Positions 13,101 through 25,329 of a stretch of DNA of 64,000 nt are shown one piece after another. The number at the start of each line of letters is the position of its first letter. Position 1 is the first letter of the stretch. The notes under the pieces are model-generated. The model had not been told where the DNA came from and made no database searches. It saw nothing but the letters and a program-made list of their open reading frames with translations. Both the position numbers and the translations under genes were made by a program. Source of the DNA: Astrocystis sublimbata (lineage: Eukaryota > Ascomycota > Sordariomycetes > Xylariales > Xylariaceae); the NCBI GenBank assembly GCA_022453515.1, contig JAJNNY010000014.1, positions 496,001-560,000 of the forward strand, given 5' to 3'.

Positions 13101-13881
13101 GCATGCCCTTCTCAACCATCTTCCTCTCCCAATGGCAGATATACGGGAGACCCTTCTTTCGCCAGACCACTTCACCCAGCTCGACATGTTCCAAGACGAC
13201 GTAGATCTTCTTGAGCTCGGGATCGTCGATAATTTCCAGCAGGCCGACAACATTGGGATGACGGATCTTCTTGAGAATGGCGATCTCTCGCTTCGTCTTG
13301 TCCTGCGGGGACGCGGTGACTTTGCCGAGACGGCGCTTCTTGGAGAATCGTGCGATAATCTTGATGGCGACATTTTCGCCATTTTCCAAATTCCGGGCTA
13401 GTTTCACCTTGCCATGCACGCCGCGGCCAAGTTCTTCTATCACCTCATATTGGTTGATCGACTTTCGTCCCGTCGATGTGTCGAGGTCTACGAGGGCCTT
13501 GTGTGTTCTGCAGCAGTCACAGCCAACATTAGCAATCCGAGCAAATCGCTTGACACCCGGCATAGGAGCGCGCCGGTATCGCCCAGGCGTGGTACGAACA
13601 AAGACATGGTCAACTTACTCTTTCACTTTGTGAGCCTGCAGAGGGTGCAGGTAAGGGCTGGTGGCTGCAAGAGCCGGCGTGGAGGCTTCGGAGGAAGACT
13701 GAAGAGAGAAGGCATTATGTCGAAAGGCGGTAGGACTGAAGAGGCCAGGGGAGGATATGGGGGTGCTGGCGGCTGTGCGCAGCGGCACGGCAGGTAGGTG
13801 AGGGGAGTTGTTGTGGGTGTTATTGTGAGTGTTGATGTTGTGGGTGTGGAGAGGCGGACGATGTGACTGAGGAGGATCCAT
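10108..13881 (-). CDS. ssp1: CaMKK/Ssp1-type serine/threonine kinase (SNF1-activating kinase)
   Basis: A 1220-aa kinase in two exons, 13881-13619 and 13507-10108, joined in phase across an intron with a GTAAGT donor. An 87-residue Pro/Ser/His-rich leader precedes THKALVDLDT, NQYEVIEELGRGVHGKVK (glycine loop) and VAIKII (catalytic Lys). The catalytic loop is HRDIKPANLLW, followed by DFGVSYFG and the activation segment TVGTPAFFAPE. This combination is the CaMKK/Ssp1/Sak1 signature; the family phosphorylates the activation loop of AMPK/SNF1 and CaMKs in energy, calcium and stress responses. A long acidic, Ser-rich insertion of about 170 residues splits the kinase fold between the hinge and the following helix. 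The roughly 600-aa tail after the kinase domain is Ser/Thr/Pro-rich and probably regulatory. Confidence 0.88.
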
Positions 13882-16800
13882 AGCGGCGAGGAAGCGGTTG
13901 GGATCGAGGCGTTATGGTGTTGGTCGTCATTCTGTGCAGCTGTCGAAGCATGTCGTCACGTTCTCGAGGGGGCTCAAGGACAGACGGCGAGACGGCAAAG
14001 GAGACGAGTCTGTCAGGAAGCCATTGTCGCAGTCGTAGATCTCGGTCGAGGGGGGGGAGGGGCCAGGGACAGGCGGAAAGCGAGGATTGAGATCGAGATC
14101 GAGTTTGGACGGAAAAGTAGAATTGGATATGTTTTCGAGAGACTGAGGGCGGGATATATGGCAGCAGCTCGGGGTCGAATTATACACGAGGTATCGTATT
14201 GTAGAGTTTGTTGGGCGGGCAGAAGAATAGAGGTCGGAGTAGAAGTCAAGAGCGAAGAGCGGTACGGGCCCAAGACGTGAGAGTTGGTGGCGGAAGGCTT
14301 GGTCTTTGGGGTCCTTCGGATGCTGGGAACATTGGAAGACACCACTACCACTGCACTGCACCTATGTGCCGGCACGGGCAGACGGGGCCAGTATGTGACA
14401 CTGTATGTGCCTACAAGCCGGCGCTGAAGCTCGCCCTGAAGGTTGCAGTAGCGGCGCATACGGAGTGCTCGTACTGTGTGCATAGTGGGTATCAGGTCGT
14501 TCTGAGCCGACGAGAATGGGAGGTGGGCGAGGTGGGCTTGGTGGGGCCTCTTGGCCCCTACCCACCTAGCCCACCGCATCCACACCTTTGTGCAGCAGGC
14601 CCATTTTAGGGCCCTAGGGAGTGAGTAAGCCGAGCAATCAGAAGCGCCATTCGGAGCTTCTGCTTGCACGCTACTGCATGCTACCCTGCAGGGTTTGAGC
14701 TGTACTGTGTGCTAGATGTCCACCATCGAGTCGCCAAGAGGTATCGAGATACCTTCCGGTTGACAGCTTGTATACTCGCTCCCATTTCGAGTGCCCGTAA
14801 GCCCGTCGTCCACACTTGCAGAGACGAAGTGCGCTGATAAATGCAGCACAATCTTAACGAGTACTTGCTTCCCTACACTTACACTTACACGAACTAACAT
14901 GGAAGCCAAGGAGCCAAGAAGCCAAGCGGTACTGCGATCTGCTCTTTAGCTGCATCTGTTTAGCTTGCCGAGCCCCGAGATGCCTGCTCGCCGGGTGAGC
15001 CTGTTTTCCTGCCCAGCTCACTCATCTCCAGCATCAGACCTCAGTTGCTATTATTACAAAGTTGAAACTGTCTAAACTTATTCCATGAACCTACCTCAAG
15101 TTTGGCACTAGCAGTCTGCATGTCATTTCTCGAGAGCTCCCAGTGTCGATCAACATAAACTTTGTGTTGGTCTGGCAAGATTTGTCCTGCCAAGCTTGCA
15201 ATAGGAGCCTGAAAAATCAATCCCTAGACCTTGCCAAACTTAACTTGAATGCTTGGGGTGTGTGAAAATAAGCTAAGCTGGTGGTTGGTTTGCCTTGGTA
15301 ATAACTTTAGTCGTCGTTATGGTCTCTATCAAACATTAGAGTTTGTGATGGAATGAATTGTTAGTTAGCAACTTAAATTATATGCTGGTTTGCTCCAGAA
15401 CCTCAACTCTCATCATGAATGGAGCTCATCGTTGTGAATTCCATATCATGAGGTAGGTGTGCTGTTCAGCCCCACGATAACGTGTCTGCTGCGTCCACGA
15501 CTCGCACCCGAGATAGACTACTCTATTAAAGACAGGTGCACACTTTCAAGACTGAGGACACGACACCAAACTCCACTACACTACGGAATGTGTGCGTTCT
15601 ACGTTGTACACTAACCTAGTTGTAGTGCCTTGAAGGAGATAGTGTCAGACGAAAAGTTACCGTTTTAGCATGGGAAGATAGCATCGACAGGGGTGAGTAC
15701 GCAGGGAACTAAGATAGTGTCACAGTGTGTCTGCGGCTGCTTGGCTAACACAATCCCGCTCTGCTCTAGTCGCAGACAAGGACGTCATGAGTATTGCTAC
15801 AGTACATCACATAGTAGACGTACGGAGTACAGTACGCAAGAAAGAAACTATTTCAAGTTTTGCAGCGAAGAGAATGTAGCGCTTGAACCCTACATACTTC
15901 TGGTCGCAGTTTACCAACTTGTTGAAGATCTTAAGTGGCAATTATTAAGTGCTGAGGTTGTCAAAAATTAGCTGTACATCCAAATTGTAAGCCCCGCCTA
16001 TGACGAACATTTCAACATGCACGTCAACTATTTTTTTTTTCCATTTTGCCACAATCTCATACTTATCGCAGCCCAATATGAACGATGACCTAATCACACC
16101 ATAGCGCCATCAACTGGTAGTCGGACAAAGCCTGACCAAATCATTAAGTAGAAAATGCCGGAATCAGTTCAACATCAAAGAGCTGTGGATTACGAAGTAC
16201 CTGATCTACTTACTGCGAAACTGCGGTGGATTCAGTTGCCGACAAATAGGAGATAGACTGAAGACTATCATATGGTAGTCTCCTCGACATTTCAGAAAAG
16301 TTGGGATGATAAACAGTAACATGTACAGTAATGCTACTGTCACAATGTACTGTGAGGGGACCGAAATACCTCACCAAAGTGTTCCTACTTTCAACGTAAA
16401 GTAGTCCGATACGTGCTAGGATGAACGACCATTTCCTGTAGGGTCGATGATTGACGTTCGACCAACAACGGCCCGCAAACACCGACCATATTCCATCTTG
16501 TAAACGACGGATACATGTTCAAGAAAACCAGATCTGCCAGTTACTGCAGAGACGGAACTTGCCCAGAGTGTAGGACTTTAATTACCGAGAACCATAGAAC
16601 ACCGTACATACAAATGGGACATGCATACACACCACATGGACAACCTGGAGGTCTGTCAACGAGATCGTATGATATGAGGCTAGCGCTGGACACCCAAGAG
16701 CAAAGTCCCGACTATGGATGTGGAAGACCAGTCAAGTCACGTCACACCAGAAAAACCCGTCTCGGTCTCGTTAGGCTAAGCGTAGTAGTAGGATCCGCTC

Positions 16801-19800
16801 GCATGGAACTTTGTAGTAAACCAGTAGTACCAACGAGAAGAGAAACAGCCAATCTGCTAGAGATAATTGCTCGCGTGGCATCCAACATCGTCAGGCTATC
16901 TATGCAAGTGTCCTTTAAGTACCCAACTGCTCGGCCCGGGATTATCGTCAACGAAGCGGCTTAAAGACACCTCAGGTTTTAGCTGCGTCGAGCGCTCCAT
17001 GTCACACGTTATGCGGCCCCAAAAATGAAAGAATGACAGGAGCGTATCATGGCCCGGCCATGCCTTAGTATATCGGTATTATAGGACCCGTACCGTACCT
17101 GTTCCGAATGGCCCCCGAGCCTTCGCAAACTCGAGCCTGATTGACCGCCATTTTGCCAAGGTACATCACATACTCCGTACGGTCCCTTCAACATGCACGA
17201 TGCGTTCCTCGCATGCCTAGCCTATTGGTGCCAATGAGTTGTATGCTACACCATCAAATCAAAGAGCCTGTGATGAACTATCGTGCAATTACTGTCCATC
17301 CACTGAGCGGATACCGTACAACTGTCGAGCGCCTAGCTTGTGTGAGGCGGACGGATACAAGCGGATGATACATGCTGCGTGTAGATGAATGTCTGAGATG
17401 GATGTTGGCAGCATGAACGCATAAGTGACCACGTACAACTCGTTTATGGCCCCAAAAATATACCTCCATGATTGATGTCGCGAATAAGCAAGACAACTTG
17501 AAAGGTACATCGGAGATAAGACAATGACTACATATGCATCGTCGACGTCGCAAGGGACCCCGAGGGACCCTGCTGACGGTTGCGAAAATGTGGCGCTCCC
17601 AGTGCTGATTCATCGTTGCTTTTCTTACACAGAGCCAAGATAAGGGTCAACAACATCACGTCAGCACAACGATTGAGGCTCTAGACGACTGGTAATGGCA
17701 TTTGCTATTGCATTGTTATTGCTTACAGTACGTGGAAATGTACATTCAACACTCCGAAAATAAAGCCCTACGCCGCAAGAATGGCGTGGTGTTCGGAACC
17801 ATAGGGCCATTGTTCCCTGTTTTGCACACCCAAATCTGATCTGGTAAACAAGCGTCACCGCATCGCATCATATCACCCTACATCGCATTGTTTCTATTTC
17901 GCTTATAACCCTCGATCTAGAAAACATAAGCCCAGTCTGCTTTCCCCCGACTCTGTTCGATCGTGAACTGTGTTTGTCCCGTTTCGGTCGAATTGTACTG
18001 CCTGCATGCCCAAGGGGAACAGACTGACTGCATCGATCAGAGTCTGGGCCGTGGGGCCGGCCTGGCCTGTCTAAGGCAGTGTTCCAAATAACGGAAGCAC
18101 TTCACGATGCCAATCAGGCCGCACCACAGCCACCAGTAGAACCAGTGTCACTTAGGGTCAGCGTCGGACAGCCAAAGAAGCCTAACCTGGTAATGCAAGA
18201 GTGTGCAGTGCACCACCGGCAAACACGTCGAACTGCAGCAGCAAGCAGCAGCGGCTCGAGCCCGAAAGCGGAGGACAGGGATCGACAGATCTACTTGTGT
18301 GAAGTTACTCGACACTAGGATGAAGTTGACGGACTTGACATGTGTACTAGTATGGAGATGGGATCTGCCTCTTTATCTATTGTCTGTGAGATAGCATGAA
18401 TAGTAATAGTAAACTATCAACTTCAACAAACATGTTATCGTAATGATCAGCTAATAAGATGGATACTGTGTAGTGGATAAAATCAATAGCTTAGAAACTT
18501 ATCGTGATACGTCCCGCCTAGGCCAAAGTACTGTACAGTAGGTATTGAGCTCTAACCAATTGGAAAAGTCCCATGTGCTACCGCCGGTGAGACCCTCTCG
18601 TCCCTCACTGCCGAGTAGTGACAACACCTGGCTTAGCGAACCCCGCTGCACGACGGTCAACTGACGATACCCTCATTGGATTCATTCCCGTGTGTACCAA
18701 GCTATGCCATGTCACCGTCATCAAGGTCCCCTAATCCGACTAATCACCATTTGGCCGTTGGGCGCCGACGGCCTTCACGATGACGGCCAGACCGGATCAA
18801 GTGTCCCGGAGCACAAAAGCGCCCAACAAAACCGGTTCCAACTTATTCTCGCGCCATGCAGTGCCTTCCATATTTGAGTTTAGGGCGCTGCGACGATGAC
18901 CATCACGATACTGTCATTGCCATCCCCATGCTCAGAGACAGAACGGTGCTAGGTGAACCTTAGTTGCCCGCACTAAGCACCTGCACTTTGCCCCAGGCTC
19001 GTCTGGGCTGGCGTTCTAGACCCTTGAGATTTTCCAAGCTTCGATCACTCCCAAGCCACCATCGTCACTCCGCAAACTATTCGCTGTCGCACGGCATTGT
19101 CCAATCACGTCCAGATGGATACTAATAGACCATGGCTAGCATTTCGTCACAAGCACCCGCTCACTATACGGATAGAGCACGCCTGCTTGGCCATAGGAGA
19201 GGCAAAAGAGAAAGATAACCCCAGAAGTGCCATTCTACATACCAGACGTAAGAAGACATGCACTTTTCGCACGAACCGCAAAAGCCCCCCGTAAACCTCC
19301 CTGCTCCCGTGTTTCTATTGCAGCGTAGCATCTGAAGCGCTCGATCGGAATACCGTTGTAACTGAGGTATATAGTTGCGGGAAAGCCGTTCGGTTCGGTT
19401 CGTTTCGTGCGAGCAGGTATACCATGCTTGGCGGGCATTGACGGGAGGCAAGGGTTCAGGGGCAGGGGTCGAGATGTGCCGCAGTTCGTTGCTTCTCTTT
19501 GCTATCCCCGCCGCCACAGGCGACGACAATCTACCTCCTGCCTACCTACTTCAATCTGGAGAGCTATTCTAGGAAGTAATTCATTTCTCTTTTTGATCTA
19601 CTGCCCGTGTGTCTTGTTTGCGTGTTTTCCCGAGCCTGTAAAGATTGTCAAGGCGGGATTAGCGCTCATTACCAGGGGTTGTCCAAGCCTGTATACTGCG
19701 CAAAGCTGCACGAAGGATATTGCAACTCGTCGTTCATTGGCGCGCGATATCACCAACCCCTGGAATTCATTCGCTATGGCTTTTGTCTACTTGTGTTTAT

Positions 19801-22800
19801 TGCCATTCCACCCTAGACTCAATAACAGAGGCAAGTATAGCAGAGCGCAATCAGTGACGGCGGTCATGGCTAGATTGCTACTACGTGTAATCTGGTTTAG
19901 TGTCTGTGTCCAGATGCGGTACTTGAATCGCGAAAGCTGAACTAGGTTACGTACATGGAACTGAAGGTCTGACGGCAGCTAACATTTCTCCGGTCTTCTG
20001 TCTGTCTGCATAGCTGATCCTGCAGGAAATGAAGGATCTCGCCTACGGCGCATTTTTTGCACTGCTGTACGTAAAGAAAAAAAATTACCAGGAACAGGCA
20101 GGTATGCTTGTGTCATCGAAGGAATTCCGAAAATTCAACTCCGAACCACCTTGTTCGCGCACAGATATCTGCACCTTGCCTATCGGTACACAAAATATGG
20201 CGCTGCAGATTGCCTTGTGGTACGGACCCCACTGTACCTTCTTTCGACTATTTGATCGGCTCATGGTAGCACTCCTAGTAGGTTTCATCGACAATTACCT
20301 CGATCTATCTATGCCCCTCGATTTTTTTCTTTCAACGAGTGATATTGCGCACAAAGGCAAAGGGATGCTACACGACCCTCACCTAAGCGATGCTCATCGT
20401 ACATGGTGCCATTGATGACTCGCACCTCCTGATCGAACGTAGTGAGTGAGGTGCCCCAGACTTCTGCATCTTAATCTATACCTAGCCCCGGTACAATAGC
20501 TCCATTGGGGTTGGCGAGTTGGTTACCCCAGATCCTCCCAAGACTCGACATGACCCTGACCTGTGCGGACCTATTACTTACACCCATGCTGTGGGATTGA
20601 TTTCGCGAAACTCGCAGAATAACTGGTTGAAGGTAAAATGATCGCAAGGTTTCACTCGGCCGGATTTATGTATCAGCGCGGCCAAAATGAGGGATGCTGC
20701 CGGCCGATTATCGTCGTGTCGCGGCCAATATTGCCCATGTCCTCAGGCTTACGGTCGCATGATAATATGCTGCTTCTGGTGAGATGATAGATCACAAACC
20801 TAGAGTGCGTTGCTTACGTTTCGCTTCGGTATCCGTCGGCTTGAACTACATACATAGCAGTTACAAACAACCAACTGTCAGAGTAGCCCAATGTCATCGC
20901 AACGGATCTTGAGGCGTTCATAGGTCAACGCTGATGCGCCCTAGCTACTCTCATGTGCCAAACCCTTCTAGTGCGGCGAAGATGTGACCTTCTGGAGTGG
21001 TGGGATAATCCCATGGCGTCGCGTAAGATTGGATGACACCAACAAAGCTTCAATGAACCGTACTTTTATTGGCTGCTGTTCCCCAGATAGGAGGAATCAG
21101 TCTCAGCCCACAGGCACTAGCAAGGGGATGTCTTTCACATTGACAGAGTTCAAAGCAAACCTTGTGTCGCAACTTTTCAAAACAGATAAGAACGCTCATT
21201 GATCATCGGCTCTTATCTCTATTAACCACCTAGTGTCAGAAGGCGGTACGAGTACATCCATTCAACTAACTAGTCCGTCCAGGGGCGTTTGCACCGTGGC
21301 TGGGATTCCCCGACTCAAAAATCAAAAATAACAACCCAACGACATAATGACGATCTCCGACTAACGCTATTGTCTGCACGTCATCCTACAGCAAGCCGTC
21401 GACCAACCACACGAGCGTCTCGCGCCCTCAATTCCCACCAGCCCATGCAAGCCAAAGGCAAGCCAATCCACTTCGGGTACGGGGAAGCCCCACCCAGGAG
21501 CACACCCTCCTTCGGTATTGCTTACCAACTCGCCTGCCTATTTACTATCGTAGATAAGGGAGGTGACTTCACAGTGGTGGCTTGTGTATGTGTCTACGTG
21601 AAAGGTCTAGTTGGGCTTGTCGCAACCACCAGAGGAACGGATCAGGCATGCCACAGATGCAAACCCGTGGCGCAACAGATGCTATTTTCTCGTATGCGTC
21701 TGTGCGCGTGAGCGAATTTGTTGAGGAGTGGCTGACTGGGTCTAAGGTAGGCAGAGATCTGCCTTTAGCCACACAAGTTTTGACATTTCCCCGGATCTTT
21801 GGGTATGTTTTATTACGTCTTGTCTGCAGCTGAGTTCAACATCGTGAAGGATGGGTGTTACATATATCTTACATGTGATGCGCCAAGCCCCGCCGCTGAA
21901 ACCAAAAAGATCTCAATCAATCCCACGACGAGCTGAAGTTTTGACGTTGCCAATATTCAGCTAGCATAGCATAGCATTTCTGGTGTGATGTTCCACATCA
22001 GTGGACCACCTCCCTAGATAACACAATAATAGTAGCCAGCTGAGGCAGCTTTTGGAGGGCATTGTTATGCGCTGCGTTTCGCGATGCGCTTCGTACAAAT
22101 CTCCGAGTATACGAGTCTGACAGGTCTTTGTTCCCATTGTCGTCCCTAGTCTTGCAGTCTTTCCGAGATCTATACTCGGCCTCTGGGTATTACCCGAAAG
22201 TCCACGGTCAACTCAAGTTGTAACAGCAAAGATTACCATGTCAACAAGGCATTGACGGACTTGTGCAGTCTCTTGGCTACATGCCGAGCAGACGGACCAC
22301 CACCGTTAAGCTTCATGTGTGAACTCAACATTCCCAATTAAGCAGCCGCACCAGCCGAATAACATCTCAGCTCCGCCGCAGCCGAGACAACGCCCTCCAA
22401 AAGTACGTGCGGAGCCAGCGTCGTAGATATGAGTTCATACATTTTCTGAATCACCACTAGCGCGGCTTTTTCTCCAAGATGCCTGTCTCACACTTCACCA
22501 TGGCATTCTTTTCCGCATGTTCAGCTATACTCTCTCCCCGCGGTCTGTGTTAGGTAGGTAGGTAGGTTAGACAGACAGACTACCCCAGATCCCCACACGG
22601 AAGACGCGGCTCAGCAACCACCCCTAAACAATGCAGCTGCTCCATCACCGTGCCTAAGGGTCGCATCTTTTTGTGGTTCCTGTCCTCCTGGATCGATGGC
22701 CATAATGGCCATTATGTGCGTATTGGGTAGGTCTCAGGGCTGTCTTGCGACGCCCATCACGAGCGACCCCGCCGGAACAGGAGGGTAGCATTGACATCAC

Positions 22801-22827
22801 AACCCCAACAAGAAGCGGTGCGGGTTG

Positions 22828-22850
22828 CGGTACGGTACGGTACGGTACGG
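22828..22850. repeat. Pentanucleotide microsatellite (CGGTA)n
   Basis: Four tandem copies of CGGTA plus a partial fifth, in the gene-poor stretch. Confidence 0.9.
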
Positions 22851-23076
22851 CGAGAAAGACAGGTAGACGGGCAGACAGACAGACAAGCGAGAGGTGCGAG
22901 AGATTGCTGCGAACTGTACTGTACTGCCCGGCGCACACCCTCAAGCAAGCAACACACCCAACCCATGGGATCTCCAGCGCGACATCGTACATCGGCCCTC
23001 GTCATTAGTCGCTAAGAGCGGTTGGCTCTCGTAACTCGCGGAAGCGGTAGGTTACTCTTGATTTGCCCCAGGGTTG

Positions 23077-23099
23077 TTGATTGATTGATTGATTGATTA
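23077..23099. repeat. Tetranucleotide microsatellite (TTGA)n
   Basis: Five to six uninterrupted TTGA units, in the gene-poor stretch. Confidence 0.9.
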
Positions 23100-24763
23100 G
23101 GTTTTGCGGGAAAACGGTAGCGGGCCAAGACGTGCCGAACATCCCTACTGCATACTGCACTCGCAGTTTTTAAGGTTTAATCTGGCGGCTTTGATAGCCC
23201 CTTCTGCTTCTATATATGTGAAAGCCGGTGGACTGGCAAGGTTGCCCATGATAGAGGGAATAGAGGATGGAATAAATCAGTAGGGACCTAGATACCATGT
23301 CCGAAGGTACTTCCACCCCGATCCAGTGTGCACTGTGTTTATTCTAGCTTCCCGCCAGATCCGCGGAAAAAGGAGATGCATGTCTTGGATACTTTGAAGA
23401 ACTTTGTCTCGTATACTCGAGAAGGAATCTCTATGTTCCTAGACAGGCTACCCTTAATTAGCCATGCCACGAGGCAGCCACGGCCATCTCTCAAGGTACC
23501 GGCAGCGGCAGGGCTGGGAAATCATTACGATCGGAGAGCGAGCAAACCCGAGTATACGAAAGTACCGATTCCTTTGTGTCTCAAGTGTGTGTGCCGCGGG
23601 TGGTGAGGCCCTTTCTCGATAGCATCAATCCCAAGTGAAGGAATATCGGAAAAGATCACATTGATCCTCCCATTATCCCTATCACTATCAACCTGCCCTC
23701 CCAGGGGGTATTTTTCTGGGACTTTGTCAGTTCTAGACTGAATTGGTTGAAGACAAATCAAGCAAAATGACACCGACCATGAACAGCTGACGGATATTTG
23801 GATTATTCGTAGGTACTCAGATAAGTAGAATATGATTAGATTCAGGCTCATATTCTTCGATCAACACATTGGTCCTCGATATTCTCTACTTGAGTACTAG
23901 GGTTTGGTTGTTATTGAGTGCGTGCTACAACTTCTCCTACATCATCAGGCTGCAATTCTTCGCGCCTTATGTGTTTGTTTCACTGTGCCTACCTTGAACC
24001 ATGGCTATTCTACATCTTTCGGCAGCCCCGTTTATGTTCGTCGTAGTATTGAAGCAGCCATTCCTCTGCTCCGTCCCGTTGAGCACTCTGCCGCAGCGCG
24101 GTTCGATGATATACCTGAAATTGCAGCAACTGAGTGCAGCTACCCTCATGGTACATGAAAAAAGGCTTTATTAAAGCGGAGGATAATGAGGTATGAATAA
24201 GCCTAGGACCTGAGCATGTCGTCATGCTTCATAAATCACACAGAAAACATCAGGTTGGATTATGGAGTTTGATTGTCTTGGTGAAAGTCGTATAATAGTG
24301 ATTGATGAATCAGACGTGCTTGAAGAACAGTACATATGCTGCTATTGACCCATTCTTCGCGTTCTTAAGCCACATACTAGTTCTTTTCCCGTGCCCACGC
24401 AGTGAAGTATGTAGATAGCTTGCGTTTGAATTCATCTCTAACACCTAATTGAATCCCACGAAGTAATCAGCTAGTGGCAGTGAGCAGAAGATTCGCCACA
24501 GATAAGCAAACCCAAATCCATTCAAAGAGACCTCCAAGCACATAATAACTTCATATGCCTAAAATGGACGAAATAAGAACTAGAGAAGCGAACAAAAATG
24601 CCAAAACGGTAAGCTTTCTCTTTCCCTCCATTTGTGATTGACTAATGCCTTTTCTTGATTTTAGTATCGACGTGCTACTCATGAGTAACATCGTAATCCT
24701 CTCTTGGCATCTATTTTGCAATGTCTTTGCGTGCCAATGATGGTATTGGTAACCTTGCTGAGT

Positions 24764-24973
24764 TTATGCTATCTGCTCAATAGCAACAGTGTTGTCTGTT
24801 GGATTCTTGGGCCATTTGGGGCCTTGTGCGCTCATGTTTGCTAGATGGACTTTCTGGATCTGTTCTGTTTGCCTCGTAAGGATACTTTGCAGGTACTTCA
24901 AATTCAGCGACTCGCCAATATCCGTATTGAAATCTTCCACGCATTCATTGCTCTTTTCCTCAATCATATTCAA
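24764..24973 (-). CDS. Possible small or decayed coding segment, unknown
   Basis: The frame reads like real protein: balanced composition, with an amphipathic stretch around YLQSILTRQTEQIQKVHLAN. It extends upstream in frame through NPFLN to a possible splice acceptor (CATAGCAG, about 24993). No family was recognised, and no upstream exon can be joined with confidence. It may be the end of a small gene, a remnant, or chance. Confidence 0.2.
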   Translation of the reverse strand: MNMIEEKSNECVEDFNTDIGESLNLKYLQSILTRQTEQIQKVHLANMSAQGPKWPKNPTDNTVAIEQIA

Positions 24974-25329
24974 AAATGGATTCTGCTATGCAGTGGCGAG
25001 TGTAATACGCTCGTTGAGGGCATAAAATGGATGTTTGGCCATCAATGTTATTCTCAGTGATCTCCCATACTGCGAAGCACTAGGCGGAATTGCCTCTGTA
25101 CAAGTTGGGTGTCTCTAATTTCAAACTTGAGACATGCATGTTGTAATTGTAACATCACCCACCCGCCCTTGCTGGATTTGAATCGTACATCCCTTGACCG
25201 TAAGTTCTACACAGCCTGCTTCAGCGATTAGCTTGGTGAGATGGGATAATATCCTGATTCTTTTCGATTGCCAATACCCCAAGCCACAGTACATGTTTCG
25301 ACTCTCACTCTCGATGTTATGAGCTGGAC

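Larger units (their letters stand above)
13882..25329. other. Gene-poor stretch of 11.4 kb
   Basis: No protein-coding gene could be supported on either strand. Open frames are short, lack recognisable motifs and do not join through splice sites. The first 700 bases or so probably hold the long 5' leader and promoter of the CaMKK-type kinase. Short tandem repeats occur at 22828-22850 and 23077-23099, and TAGGTAGG-type runs near 22555. The sequence TACTCCGTAC occurs near 17169, and its reverse complement near 15821. One weak coding candidate at 24764-24973 is listed separately. Confidence 0.55.

Noticed and set aside
13927..14669. Overlapping minus-strand open frames of 144 and 218 codons upstream of the CaMKK-type kinase
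   Set aside because: Low-complexity, Pro/Ser/Arg-rich sequence with no motif and no splice link; more likely 5' leader or promoter than protein.
25160..25215. Possible tRNA on the minus strand, from a GATTCAAATCC word resembling a B box
   Set aside because: No T-stem pairing around the word and no matching A box at the right distance.
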